DNA of 64,000 bases. Source: Phaeosaccion multiseriatum. Lineage: Eukaryota > Ochrophyta, other classes. This document shows positions 21,248-30,473 of this stretch, in pieces. The notes under the pieces were generated by a model that saw only the letters and a list, made by a program, of their open reading frames with translations, was not told where the DNA came from and ran no database searches. The stretch covers positions 4,526,001 through 4,590,000 of the forward strand of contig OZ218951.1 of the NCBI GenBank assembly GCA_965112735.1, given 5' to 3'. Position numbers and translations under genes: made by a program. Position 1 is the stretch's first letter. Each line of letters starts with the position of its first letter.

Positions 21248-23164
21248 CTACACCGTGATGGCCCCTCCCTCCGACTCCGAAAAGACGACCGACATGGCCT
21301 CTCCGAATACCCAAGCGAGCGACAGCCCAAGCACAGTCAAGAAGCACGCACCCCCCAGTCTCGAGGTCTGCTTCTCCACCTTGAGATGCTCCTGATCCGC
21401 CTGTGTGGCGGGGAGAAGCCCGAGGAGCACCAGCGGCAAGGGTGCGACCACCGAAGTCAGCACTGTAAGCTTCCAAATGCCGGTAAAGTCTCCTGCCTCG
21501 ATGGCCTGGTTGCTCACGTCCCACAGGCTGGCCATCAGCGTGCCGAGAGAGCCCGCACAGACGAGGGCGATGTTGCCAAAGGTGGTGAGCATGGAGTACG
21601 TGGCGCCCTCACTGCCCCCCGGACAAAGGTGCATGTACATGATGCACACAGGGAGGAACTGAATGCCCTGGACGTACTCTGAAATCACGTCGTCGCCAAG
21701 GGCAAACCAAAAGTCCGGCACGTGGAAGAACCACCACGTGTGGTTGAGGCGGAACACAAGCACGAGCTGAAGTAGGGAGAAGAGGGTGGTGATGATGACC
21801 GACCACGCGTAGACGAGGCGCCAGCTCACATGGAACAGGTACCGCTTGTACGCGAGCACGCCTAGCATGGTGGTGATCGCCCCCGCCGTCGCCATAAAGC
21901 CCAATTGGTAGGCCTGGAAGTGTAACCCGAGCTGTAAGAAGGACCCCCAGGCCGCGTTGGGGATTTGAAAAAGATTGAAGAGGTAGATGAAGGTCATGGG
22001 TTTCCACACGGCCTTGAGCTGGATGGTCGTCCACACATCCTGACACTGCTGCTGCACGCTCTTGCGGTCCACGCCTCGCTCCTCGTACAGAAACCAAGCA
22101 GCGGGGGCGAGCAATAGCAAGGGTACCATGGCATTCAGCGCGCAGACTTGATCAAAGTCCAAACCCCAGCCCCAGCTTCGTCGGTTGTAGAGCAAGGCGC
22201 CACCCAGACAGCCCACCACCGAACCCGCGAAGCGAATGGCGTAGCAGGTGCCTTGCAGCTGCCCATCAGATTGGGCGTCGCTGAGGTTGGTGCTCGTCTT
22301 GTTCATGTTGCGGCTGCCGCTGCTGTTCAACGGGGAGGCCTCTCCCCCCCGCAGCGGGTCTGATCGAGTACTCGGAGACGACGGGGAGCATGTTGAAGCC
22401 ACTTCGCTGCTCTCTTCTCCCGTGCCCGTTCCACTCTCCAAGCTGCTGCCGAGCTCGGTTGATGCGGATGTGTTGCTAAGCCGCTCGGCCTCCTCCGCCG
22501 CCGCATACTCGAGCAGCTTCCGGTTCACAGCACTCCTCTCCACCACAAGAGTGTCACTCATCACGTCCCCCATGATCTGCCCCAGTGTAGCTGTAAAGAG
22601 CAGGACGGCGAGGGAGGTGCGAGTGATGAGCCCGAGGTGAGCCAGTCCGCCCAACGCGAGATAGCACACCACATGCAGACCGAACCCCACCACCAGATAG
22701 GGCTTTCGACGCAGCCCCGCGATGGGGAAAATGTCACTGATAAAGCCGTGAACGAGCTTGAAGGACCAGGGGATGCTCATGAGTACGTAGATGGTGTTTT
22801 GCTCCCCTGGTTGCAGGTTCAGTGTGTTGACCATGAAGACATTGAGGGGGGTCCGCACGAAGCTGGCCAGGAACCCCACGCAGAAGTAGGATATGGGGAT
22901 GGCGAGGTGGTCCAGGTGCGTCAGCACGATGGGCCCTCGCTCCAACAGACTCCCCCCCACGTCATCCTCCTCCTGCTCCTTCGGCAAAAGCTGCCCGTTC
23001 TCCACTTCCCATCGCTGGTTCTTGTCTCCTCTGCCATCATCGCCTCCCTCGCTGACCCCTCCATATTTCGCGCTCGAGTACCCGGCGCGGCTCCTACTGC
23101 TTTGCGAGCTACCACGAGTGGAGCTCAGGAGAGTAGACGCCTCGCTCCGTTCACCATTGACCAT
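21248..23164 (-). CDS. BT1/folate-biopterin transporter family protein
   Basis: A single uninterrupted frame of 638 residues, the only large intronless membrane protein here. About 85 hydrophilic Ser/acidic residues precede the first membrane segment (ISYFCVGFLASFV). The family region follows: VLMSIPWSFKLVHGFISDIFPI, then the loop TLGQIMGDVMSDTLVVE, typical of BT1 proteins. About 11-12 hydrophobic segments are visible. A Ser-rich cytosolic insert of about 90 residues separates the two halves (about 220-310). Family knowledge: BT1 members are major-facilitator-type carriers moving folates or pterins, and some plant members sit in the plastid envelope. Substrate and membrane cannot be told from the sequence. 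The start at 23164 is the first ATG. The gene is head to head with the PPR-TrmB gene. Confidence 0.88.
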   Translation of the reverse strand: MVNGERSEASTLLSSTRGSSQSSRSRAGYSSAKYGGVSEGGDDGRGDKNQRWEVENGQLLPKEQEEDDVGGSLLERGPIVLTHLDHLAIPISYFCVGFLASFVRTPLNVFMVNTLNLQPGEQNTIYVLMSIPWSFKLVHGFISDIFPIAGLRRKPYLVVGFGLHVVCYLALGGLAHLGLITRTSLAVLLFTATLGQIMGDVMSDTLVVERSAVNRKLLEYAAAEEAERLSNTSASTELGSSLESGTGTGEESSEVASTCSPSSPSTRSDPLRGGEASPLNSSGSRNMNKTSTNLSDAQSDGQLQGTCYAIRFAGSVVGCLGGALLYNRRSWGWGLDFDQVCALNAMVPLLLLAPAAWFLYEERGVDRKSVQQQCQDVWTTIQLKAVWKPMTFIYLFNLFQIPNAAWGSFLQLGLHFQAYQLGFMATAGAITTMLGVLAYKRYLFHVSWRLVYAWSVIITTLFSLLQLVLVFRLNHTWWFFHVPDFWFALGDDVISEYVQGIQFLPVCIMYMHLCPGGSEGATYSMLTTFGNIALVCAGSLGTLMASLWDVSNQAIEAGDFTGIWKLTVLTSVVAPLPLVLLGLLPATQADQEHLKVEKQTSRLGGACFLTVLGLSLAWVFGEAMSVVFSESEGGAITV

Positions 23165-23413
23165 CGGCCTCTTTTCCTCCCTCTCCTCCTCCTCTTTCGA
23201 CTGTAACTGAAGAGATGCGAGGCCCTTCCCCTCACCACTGGCCTCACCACCTGGCTCAGTGCAGGCAAAGCTGCACTGGACGTGTAGATCGTCGGTGAGG
23301 GAAGAGGGAGGGAAGAATGTCCAGATGGCAGCAGAGGGAGGAAAATCTTACAAAGATCTTGGTAGGGCGAGAGAGAAGAAAGGGAGAAAGAGAAGAGAGA
23401 GAGTGCGACAAGA
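23165..23413. promoter_or_regulatory. Shared upstream region of transporter and PPR-TrmB gene
   Basis: 249 bp between divergent start codons, purine-rich on the + strand near the PPR start. No TATA-like box was seen. Confidence 0.35.
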
Positions 23414-26400
23414 ATGTGGGTTCTGCCAAGTCGGGGGCAGAAGAGGAAGCTGCCTACGAAGCAGGATGAGAAGCAGGGCGAGCCAAAAGGGAAGAAGAAG
23501 GAGCAGCAGCCGCAGAGGCAGCAGCCGTCGCAGCAACAGCGGCAGAGGAAGAGAAAGGATGGTGTTTCGGGTGAGGCGGGCGAAGGGGACGGCCCGGACC
23601 TCTTCTCGGCACCACGGAGAAAGAAGAAGAAGACGCGGCCGCCAAAGAAGAGAGACGGAGACCACCAGCGACAGCAGGGACAGCAGCAATGGCAGCAGCA
23701 GACGGGGCAGCGGCAGCTGACGGAGGAGGAGACGAAGCGGCGAGTGGCCTTGAACAACGACATTGCCGCGCACGGTAAGCGCAAGGACCTGGCCGCGGCA
23801 ACGAGCTGCTTCGAGGAGGCACTGCAGGCCGGCTTGGCCAACGATTTCACCTACACCATCATGATGAACGCGTACATTCGCTGTGGGAGCGTGAAAGAGG
23901 CGGAGGCGCTTCTACCGCAGATGCGAAACGCGGGCTTCCGCCCTGGAGTCGTAGCGTACACCTCCCTCGTCAATGGCGTGTGTAGGCAGGGCAGGCTTGC
24001 CGAGGCGTGGGCCCTCCTCGATCAGATGGATGGGACGGGGGTGGGGAAAGCGGCTTGCAGCCCCAACATTCGCACGGCCAACACCTTCCTCAGGGGTTGT
24101 CTGCTCAATGGAGACTTGCGGAGAGCGGAGCAGTGCTGGCAGAAAATGAAGGACACGTGGCATGTAAGGTACCTGCGGTGGCGCCTCTACGTTACCCAAT
24201 ACATGTGTATATGTACATACGTGTGTGTGTGTCTGTGTGTGTGTGTGTCTTTTGTCTCACTCCGCCTGTGCGTGTTGTGTTCGTGTGTTTGTGTGTGGGC
24301 GCACTCAAGACGCTCACTCACTCAACTCAAAATACTCACAACATTCACTCACTCCCTCTCCCCTCACTCACTCACTCACTCACTCACGCACTCACACAGG
24401 TGGAAGGCGATGCCTCTTCCTTCGAAATGATGGTGGGGATGCGCAGTCAGGGCCTCCGAGTGAAGGAGGCAGGGCAACTCCTGGCCAAGCTGCAGCAGCA
24501 GTCCTTTGCAGAGGCATCCTCAGTGGCAGCAGGGGCAATCAACATGGCCCGGGCGGCAGCGTTGATGGGCATGTGGACTCGGTGCGAAGACGGTCTGGCG
24601 CTTGCCACTCAGTCCTTGAAAGAGGGAGAGGTCAGGTCACCATCAGGAGCACTCACAAATGGCAACGGGGGTGGTGGTGGTGGTGATGGTGGGGACCACA
24701 GTATCAGCGCTAATAGTAGTAATCGTGGTGGCGGGGTGGGAGGAGGCAAGCGCGGGTGGAAAGAGACGGCAGCAAGGGCGGAGTCAGCGAGCCTGTTCCG
24801 CTCGCATCGCTCGGGGCATCTATTGAGGGAGGTCGAGTTCATTCGTGCCTTTGCACGCCGGAGAAAGGGCAAGGCCCTTGACCTAAGCAAGAGCTTTAGG
24901 AGAGTGCTTTCCTTTACGACAGAGGAGGAGGAGGCGGCGGGGCACTGCAGTGAAGAGAGCGTCGCGACCGGACAGGGCAAAGGCAAGGGCAAGGACAAGG
25001 GCAAGGGCAAGGGTAAGGGTGGAAACGGGGGTGGTGGGGTTGGCGATGCGGCTGTATCACCAACTGCTGCTACGGCTGGGCAAGGGCAAGGGCAAGCGCA
25101 AGGAGGCGTTGTGGAGAAGCTGTATGGGGCTCTGCAGTGTAGCTTCGGTCTATCTGCCACTCCCGCCTCCGTCCAGCTCGCCGTCAGAGACGCCTTGAAG
25201 AGAACATTCAGCAGCCACACCAGTCGGAAGGAGGAAGAGGAGGAGGAGGAGGAGGGCAGGGGCAGCGAAGAGCGTATTTGCTTTTCCAGTCTGTTTGATG
25301 AGGAGCAGCCCGTGGGTGGAAAGAGTAGCAGCAGCAGTGGTGGTGGTGGTTACCGCCAGCCTGTGAAGATGGAGATTTGCTCCGGTGCAGGGGAGTGGGT
25401 AGTGGCCCAGGCCCAAGCTGACATGGGAACGGCGAAGTGGTGCGCTCTGGAGATCCGCCACGATCGCTGCTACCAAGGTACGCACGCACTCACGCGCGCA
25501 CTCACGCTCTCAATGTCACTTTCGCGGTATTACATTCCTTCCTTGTCGCTGCTCCCTCAACGCATTGTTCACATGTGCAGAGAGGGGGGGGTGCTCATAT
25601 CTAACAAGGATCTGGGAAGGATGTTCTTCCCCTAACCCAAACAGCCCCCGCCCGCCCCTCCCTCCCTTGCCCTCCTAGCCCTTCTGTTGTTCCTCCAGCG
25701 CCTTACTCCTCCTCCTCTCTCTCTCTTGCTCCTCTTCTCCTCCTCTCTCTCTCTCTTGCTCCTCTTCTCCTCCTTCTCTCTCTTGCTCCACTCCACAGCT
25801 TGGAGCCGGGCCGTGATGAGTGAGCTTGACAACTTGGCCGTGTTTGCGGGCAACGCCTCCATAGTCCTCGACAAGTACACCGGGGTAGGGTACGGGGTGG
25901 GGGGTAGGGGGAAGGTGGAGGCGTCATCTCACGTCTCACGTCACTTACTCCCTACCTCATCTTCACTGTCACTACTGCTCCTGCTGCTCCTGCTGCTGCT
26001 CGTGCTGCTGCTGCTGCTGCTGCTGCTCTCCCCTCCTGCTGTTTCCAGGCCGGCACAGTGGACTGCGTGTTCATCAACCACCCCGAGCCTCCGCAGCAAG
26101 CCAACGACGCCCTCTCGTTCCAAGGGGACCATCTGCTCACAGGTACGTACGCACACTACTTGCATCACTCACTACTTACAGCATTCACACACAAAGAGAG
26201 AGAGAGGGAGAGGGAGAGAGATACAGTCTCGTGCGCCCTTTTGTCTGTGAAGGCCCCAACCTCCCTTTGCTCTCTCTCTCTGTTGTCCTTCCCGCGTTGT
26301 TGGCTTGTTGAGTAAGAAACTAATTTCGCACACGGATTCCCCACGCAAACACATGCCCCATGCGCACACGCACACACACGTACACACACACGCACGCTTA

Positions 26401-27532
26401 CACGCATACACACACACGCGCACACACGCACATACACGTACACACATACACGCACACACACCCACCCACAGCCTCCTTCTTCCGCACCTTGCACCGCGTG
26501 CTGGTCCCCGGGGGGCTATGCACTGTGGTGACGGACAATCTCTGGTACGCAAGGGTGATGCTTCACGTGCTCGCCACACTGACGGCTCAAGCAGTTGGTG
26601 ATACAGCAGCAGCAGCAGGAGGAGGGGGAGGGGGAGGAGGAGGAGGAGGAGGAGGAGGAGGAGGAGGAGAAGGAGGAGGAGGAGGAGGAGGAGGAGGAGG
26701 AGGAGGAGGAGGAGGAGGAGGCAAAGGTGGTGGACTATTTTCGTCTGCGCGTGCCCTCCTGAAGGCTGGTGGGTTGGAAGAGCAAGACGCGGAGGGGGGG
26801 CTTCGGCTGTACAGGTGAGGGAGGGAGGGAGGGAGGGAGGGAGGGAGGGAGGGAGGGAGGGAGGGGAGGGAGAGAGAGGAAGGGAGGGAGGGAGGGAGGG
26901 AGGGAGGGAGGGAGGGGCGGACTTGTAGGAGGTTTCAGTTTCAGTTTCTATCCATCTGCCCCCACCATTTACTCTCCTTCTGTGTGTTTGGTTCGGACAG
27001 GGGCAACCCCCCTCGGGTTTGCGGGCACGCCAGTGTGGATTCGTCAAGCTACTTTGACCGTCTCAAGAAGGAGGAGAAGGCTAGGAGGGGGCAGAAGCTT
27101 TGTAACTACTTCATCTGCGTAGAGAAGAAGGGGGTAGGACGAGTAGGACAGGTAAAGGTGAAGGGGAATGTGGGGCAAAGGAAGAAGAAGAAGGATGGGA
27201 TGCTAGAGCAGCAGCCTGCTGACCAGCGACAGCGAAGCAAGAACGAGGGCGAGCTCAAGAGTAAGAAGCACAAGAAGCACAAAGAGAAGCCGCCACAATA
27301 CAGGAGGGCAGCAGAGAGTGATAGCCAAGCACCGGAGGAAGAGCGGAGGGAGGAGCAGAACAAGGTGGGCGTACAGCAGCAGCAGCAGCAGCAGCAGGAA
27401 AAAGAGAAGGCGGGCAAGCCAGCGCTTGCCAAAGGAGCAGCAGCAGCAGTAGGAGGTGTCGAGGAGGTGGGGAAGAAGGTGAAGAAGAAGAGGAAGAAGT
27501 TGAGCGAGAAGAAGAGGAAGAAGAAGAACTAG
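23414..27532 (+). CDS. PPR protein fused to a TrmB-like tRNA guanine-N7 methyltransferase domain
   Basis: Exons in phase are 23414-24163, 24400-25477, 25799-25884, 26049-26142, 26472-26814 and 27001-27532, for 960 residues. A Lys/Gln-rich N-terminus is followed by PPR motifs at about 130-245 (FTYTIMMNAYIRCGSVKEAE, VVAYTSLVNGVCRQGRLAEA). A methyltransferase fold begins near 610: ICSGAGEWVVAQA (SAM loop), WCALEIRHDRCYQAWSRA, VDCVFINHPEPP, then FFRTLHRVLVPGGLCTVVTD. Order and motifs match TrmB, except that HPEPP replaces the usual FPDPW. The tail is basic and Lys-rich. A long poly-Gly run (GGA repeat, 26625-26724) interrupts the domain after TDNLWYARVM. I infer organelle RNA binding with tRNA or other RNA methylation. 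An AATAAA lies 35 nt after the stop. Two dispersed motif copies are in its exons. Confidence 0.88.
25039..25067. repeat. Dispersed motif copy with abutting inverted partner in a coding exon
   Basis: GTTGGCGATGC runs into GCTGTATCACCAACTGC. This is an imperfect copy facing a perfect one, forming a small palindrome. It is read as [12 protein letters not shown] in the PPR-TrmB protein. Confidence 0.8.
26592..26607 (+). repeat. Dispersed motif copy in a coding exon
   Basis: CAGTTGGTGATACAGC, exact consensus, read as QAVGDTAAA. It stands directly before the GGA repeat that encodes poly-Gly. Confidence 0.9.
26820..26917 (+). repeat. (GGGA)n microsatellite at a splice donor
   Basis: The repeat starts within the donor itself (ACAG/GTGAGGGAGGGAGGG at 26815) and continues with small interruptions. 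Confidence 0.93.
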
Positions 27533-27721
27533 GAGAAGGGCGAGAACGAGACGAAGAGCGAGAACCAATAAAATTAGAATTGACAAATTTGGGGGTTAAA
27601 AAATTAAGAGGTGCTGACTGCCCAGTCATGACTTCGCGTGCTGTGGAGGCGAGTGTCCCTCCCCCCTCCCCACACACACCTCTTCCCCTTGAGTCGGAGC
27701 TTTTCCCAACGGTAATAAACT

Positions 27722-27759
<38 letters not shown>

Positions 27760-29122
27760 GTGCGAGAGGGACAGAGAGAGAGAAAGGGAGAGTGTGTGTG
27801 GGAGAGAGAGAAAGAGTGCGTTCTGTCCCCTGTTGCCCATTGTGCATGCCTCTGCTGCAGGGCTGCAACTGCAGCGACTTCAGTATCTCCCAGCACCAGG
27901 CCTCTAGTAATCTGAGGCCAGTAACCGTGTAGTGCCATCCTAGGCAGAGGGGAAGGGATTCCCCTGAAGGAGACGCGGCGGCGGAGCGATGAGAGGCGAC
28001 GCCACTGTCCCCTGCCAGGGCCCTCCTCCGCCCCTCACCAGTGCGACCCCAAAGGCCCACAAAAGCGCTCACTTTGAAGCTATCACGCAAGGCCATAACG
28101 TCTCCCCCCCCCTAGGGGCAAAGTGATGGAAGTTTTTGTTAAAGCACCAATGGCTGGACAGAGTCAATTCTACAACTTGGCTATAGCACCAATGGCTTGT
28201 CAGTCAATCCTCTAACTTGGCCATAGCACCAATGGCTTGCCAGTCAATCCTCTAACTTGACTTGCCTTTACGCCGTTGCCGCGTCACTCCTCACCCGGCG
28301 GGCGTGTGCGGGCCGGAAATCCAGACGGGACAGCAAGTGTGTCGATTCACTTCCCCATCTCTCTCGTCTCACTCAGAGCACTCATCAGCTCCTCACCCCA
28401 TGGAGCGAAAAACATCCCCGACATTCGTCCGTCGACAGCACATACGATCCGGCCTCAGCAACCACAAAGAACAGCGAGAGCACCAAGAAGAGGAGTGTTG
28501 GACACGTTGACACCCTCCCAAATCGCCAATTTGATCTCACTATCTGACAATCCGACAGATCTTCCCCACGTCACGCACGCACGCACTGTGCTGTGCTGTG
28601 CTCTTGAGGCTGGGATGGGGGGGGGGTGAAAAGAGAGGGTGCCAGTACCAGCCAGTCCCAGTACCCCTGCCAGTGCTAGTGCCAGAGTCAGGAGGAGGGC
28701 TGCCACTTCGCTCCCCGTACCGACCCACAAAAAGGCAGAGCATAGCACCCGTCCTTCTCGCCGCCACACGAGACAAAGAGGAAGAGAAAAACCCTCGTCC
28801 TGTTCACCATACGGTCCAGCAAAACGCGGCGGAGGGCTGGTGGGGGCAGAGCAGAATACGCTTGAAGGAAGCGCAAAAGTCTTTGCTGCTGTCCTTCCTG
28901 TCTACTGCTGAAGCCAACTGAACAACCAGCCTTCTGGTGGTGGTGGTGCTCCTGCTGCTGCTGCCGTGGCTGCTTGGTGGTGCCGTTGCTGCCGTGGTTG
29001 CTCGCTGGCGGGTGTCCTGCCTTGCCGCTGCTGCTACACACACAGTCAAAGATGAAACGGATAAAACGCCAGCCCCCTTCCTGGCCTTCCGCGCTGCCCC
29101 CTGTTTGCGGTGGGCTGTGCCC
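27533..29122. other. Gene-poor stretch
   Basis: No gene is supported here. It has a GA run at 27722-27765 and three 41-bp tandem repeats at 28143-28260. A minus-strand open stretch at 28760-28920 (LLRFLQAYSALPPPALRRVLL) could be a last exon of the coiled-coil gene that follows. No splice phase settles this. Confidence 0.45.
28143..28260. repeat. Three tandem units of about 41 bp
   Basis: Units begin AGCACCAATGGCT and end CTAACTTGGC or similar. The second and third are nearly identical and the first is diverged. Confidence 0.88.
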
Positions 29123-30265
29123 TTAAATCAGCACCCTTCTGTTGGTCGGGGGTGGTGGTACGATCATGGTCTTGAGCAGCGTCGCTTTGGAAGCGTCCCA
29201 AAAGGGTTGCATTCTCCAAGCCGAAGCGTAGAGCACCAACTGCTGCTGCTTCTCTGAGGAGTCACTCCCGCCGCCGCTACCACCCACCACATCTGCAGAC
29301 ACAGTGGAGACCACCACCAGCTCAGACGTCATCATCCGGGCCACGTCAGCCATCACAATGGATAGATCAAGGGGTCTGTAGCCCGGCGGGAGGGCTACCG
29401 AGAGGCTTTGGAAAAAGCGCCTTCCCACCTCCTCCTCATCCTCCTCCTCCTCCTCCTCCTCCTCCTTCTCCTGCTCCTTCTCTGGCTCCTTCTCCTGCTC
29501 CTTCTCCTGCACGTCCTGCTGCTCGTCCTGCTGCTGCTGCTGCTGCTGCTGAAGCTCGAGGAGGTTAGCGTTGATACTGGCATTGGATTGGAAGCGTGCC
29601 TCGGCGGCCACGGCTTCTGCCACCACCTCAACAGCCCTTCGCACCTCACTCAGCGCGTCACGCAGTAGCTCAAGCACGGCAGACATCTCGGACTGAAGGT
29701 CTGTGATTCGCTGCTCTACCTTGAGAGACGTGGCCGTCATCAAGCCGCGGTGCGCCGATAAGCCTCCCCACCCATCCCCGCCGGAAGCCCCTTTACCCGC
29801 GGACAACCCAGAGAAGGTCGAAGGCGGCGGCGCGGATGCCTCATCCACATGGGTTCGGAGCTGGGCGGATGCAAGACGGGGGGGAGGTGGAATGAAGAGG
29901 TGTGAGGGGAGGGCGTACTTGAGGTGACGATGATGCCGTGTCTTCTTGGCGGGTACCCCTCTTCCATCTCTTCCACCCGCCTGAGCCCCTCCGCTTCAGG
30001 TCTTATATCCAGGCCTAAACCCAAGCTGGTGCTGTCGCGCTGCAATTGTTTCCTCCTTTCTCCAAAATTTGGCCTGCTCTTGTGCAACCAAGCCTCACCC
30101 CTCCCCAATATTGTAAGTCTCCAACCCTACCTGTGCCGTGTTGCTAAGGTCAGCCAGAAGGCTTTCGCCGTGCTTCTTGGTGGCCGCCCATGAAGCCAGC
30201 GCCTCAAGCACCGCCGCGAAGAGGTGGCGGGCAGAAGCTCTCTCCCCCAGCTGGACGGATAGCAT
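29123..30265 (-). CDS. Unrecognised protein with coiled coil and Q/E-rich region
   Basis: I do not recognise this gene. The best coding evidence is an open stretch 29860-29123 with an acceptor (CGCCCAG) before LRTHVDEASAPPPSTF. It holds a probable coiled coil (VEQRITDLQSEMSAVLELLR), a Gln run, a Lys/Glu run and an ordered segment (FFQSLSVALPPGYRPLDLS). A likely first exon is 30265-30131 (MLSVQLGERASARHLFAAV, ending at a GTAGGG donor). A middle exon near 30080-29930 is probable, but its frame could not be fixed. The true C-terminus may lie beyond 29123. The gene is head to head with the PPR-Smr gene. No function is assigned. Confidence 0.45.
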
Positions 30266-30473
30266 AATTCTATCTCTCCTCCTTTATACAGTACCCCGTT
30301 CCGACCTAACTATCCCGACTCACAGGGCGGTTTTTTTTGGTTTTTTTTCAACAGATTTACCGCGTTTCTCCTATCTTCTGACCACCAACCGATATCACCA
30401 ACCCTTGCCAGTTGCCGACACGTTGTTTTTTGTTTTCCCAAGAAGCCCCCCCCCCCCCCGTGACTGACTACTG
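30266..30473. promoter_or_regulatory. Divergent upstream region
   Basis: 208 bp between the proposed start of the coiled-coil gene and the PPR-Smr start. It contains T-rich runs (30330-30350, 30424-30436) and a 15-C run. Confidence 0.3.

Noticed and set aside
23125-23850. 241-residue minus-strand frame opposite the PPR start
   Set aside because: It is a low-complexity shadow of the Lys/Gln-rich PPR-TrmB N-terminus and the divergent promoter.
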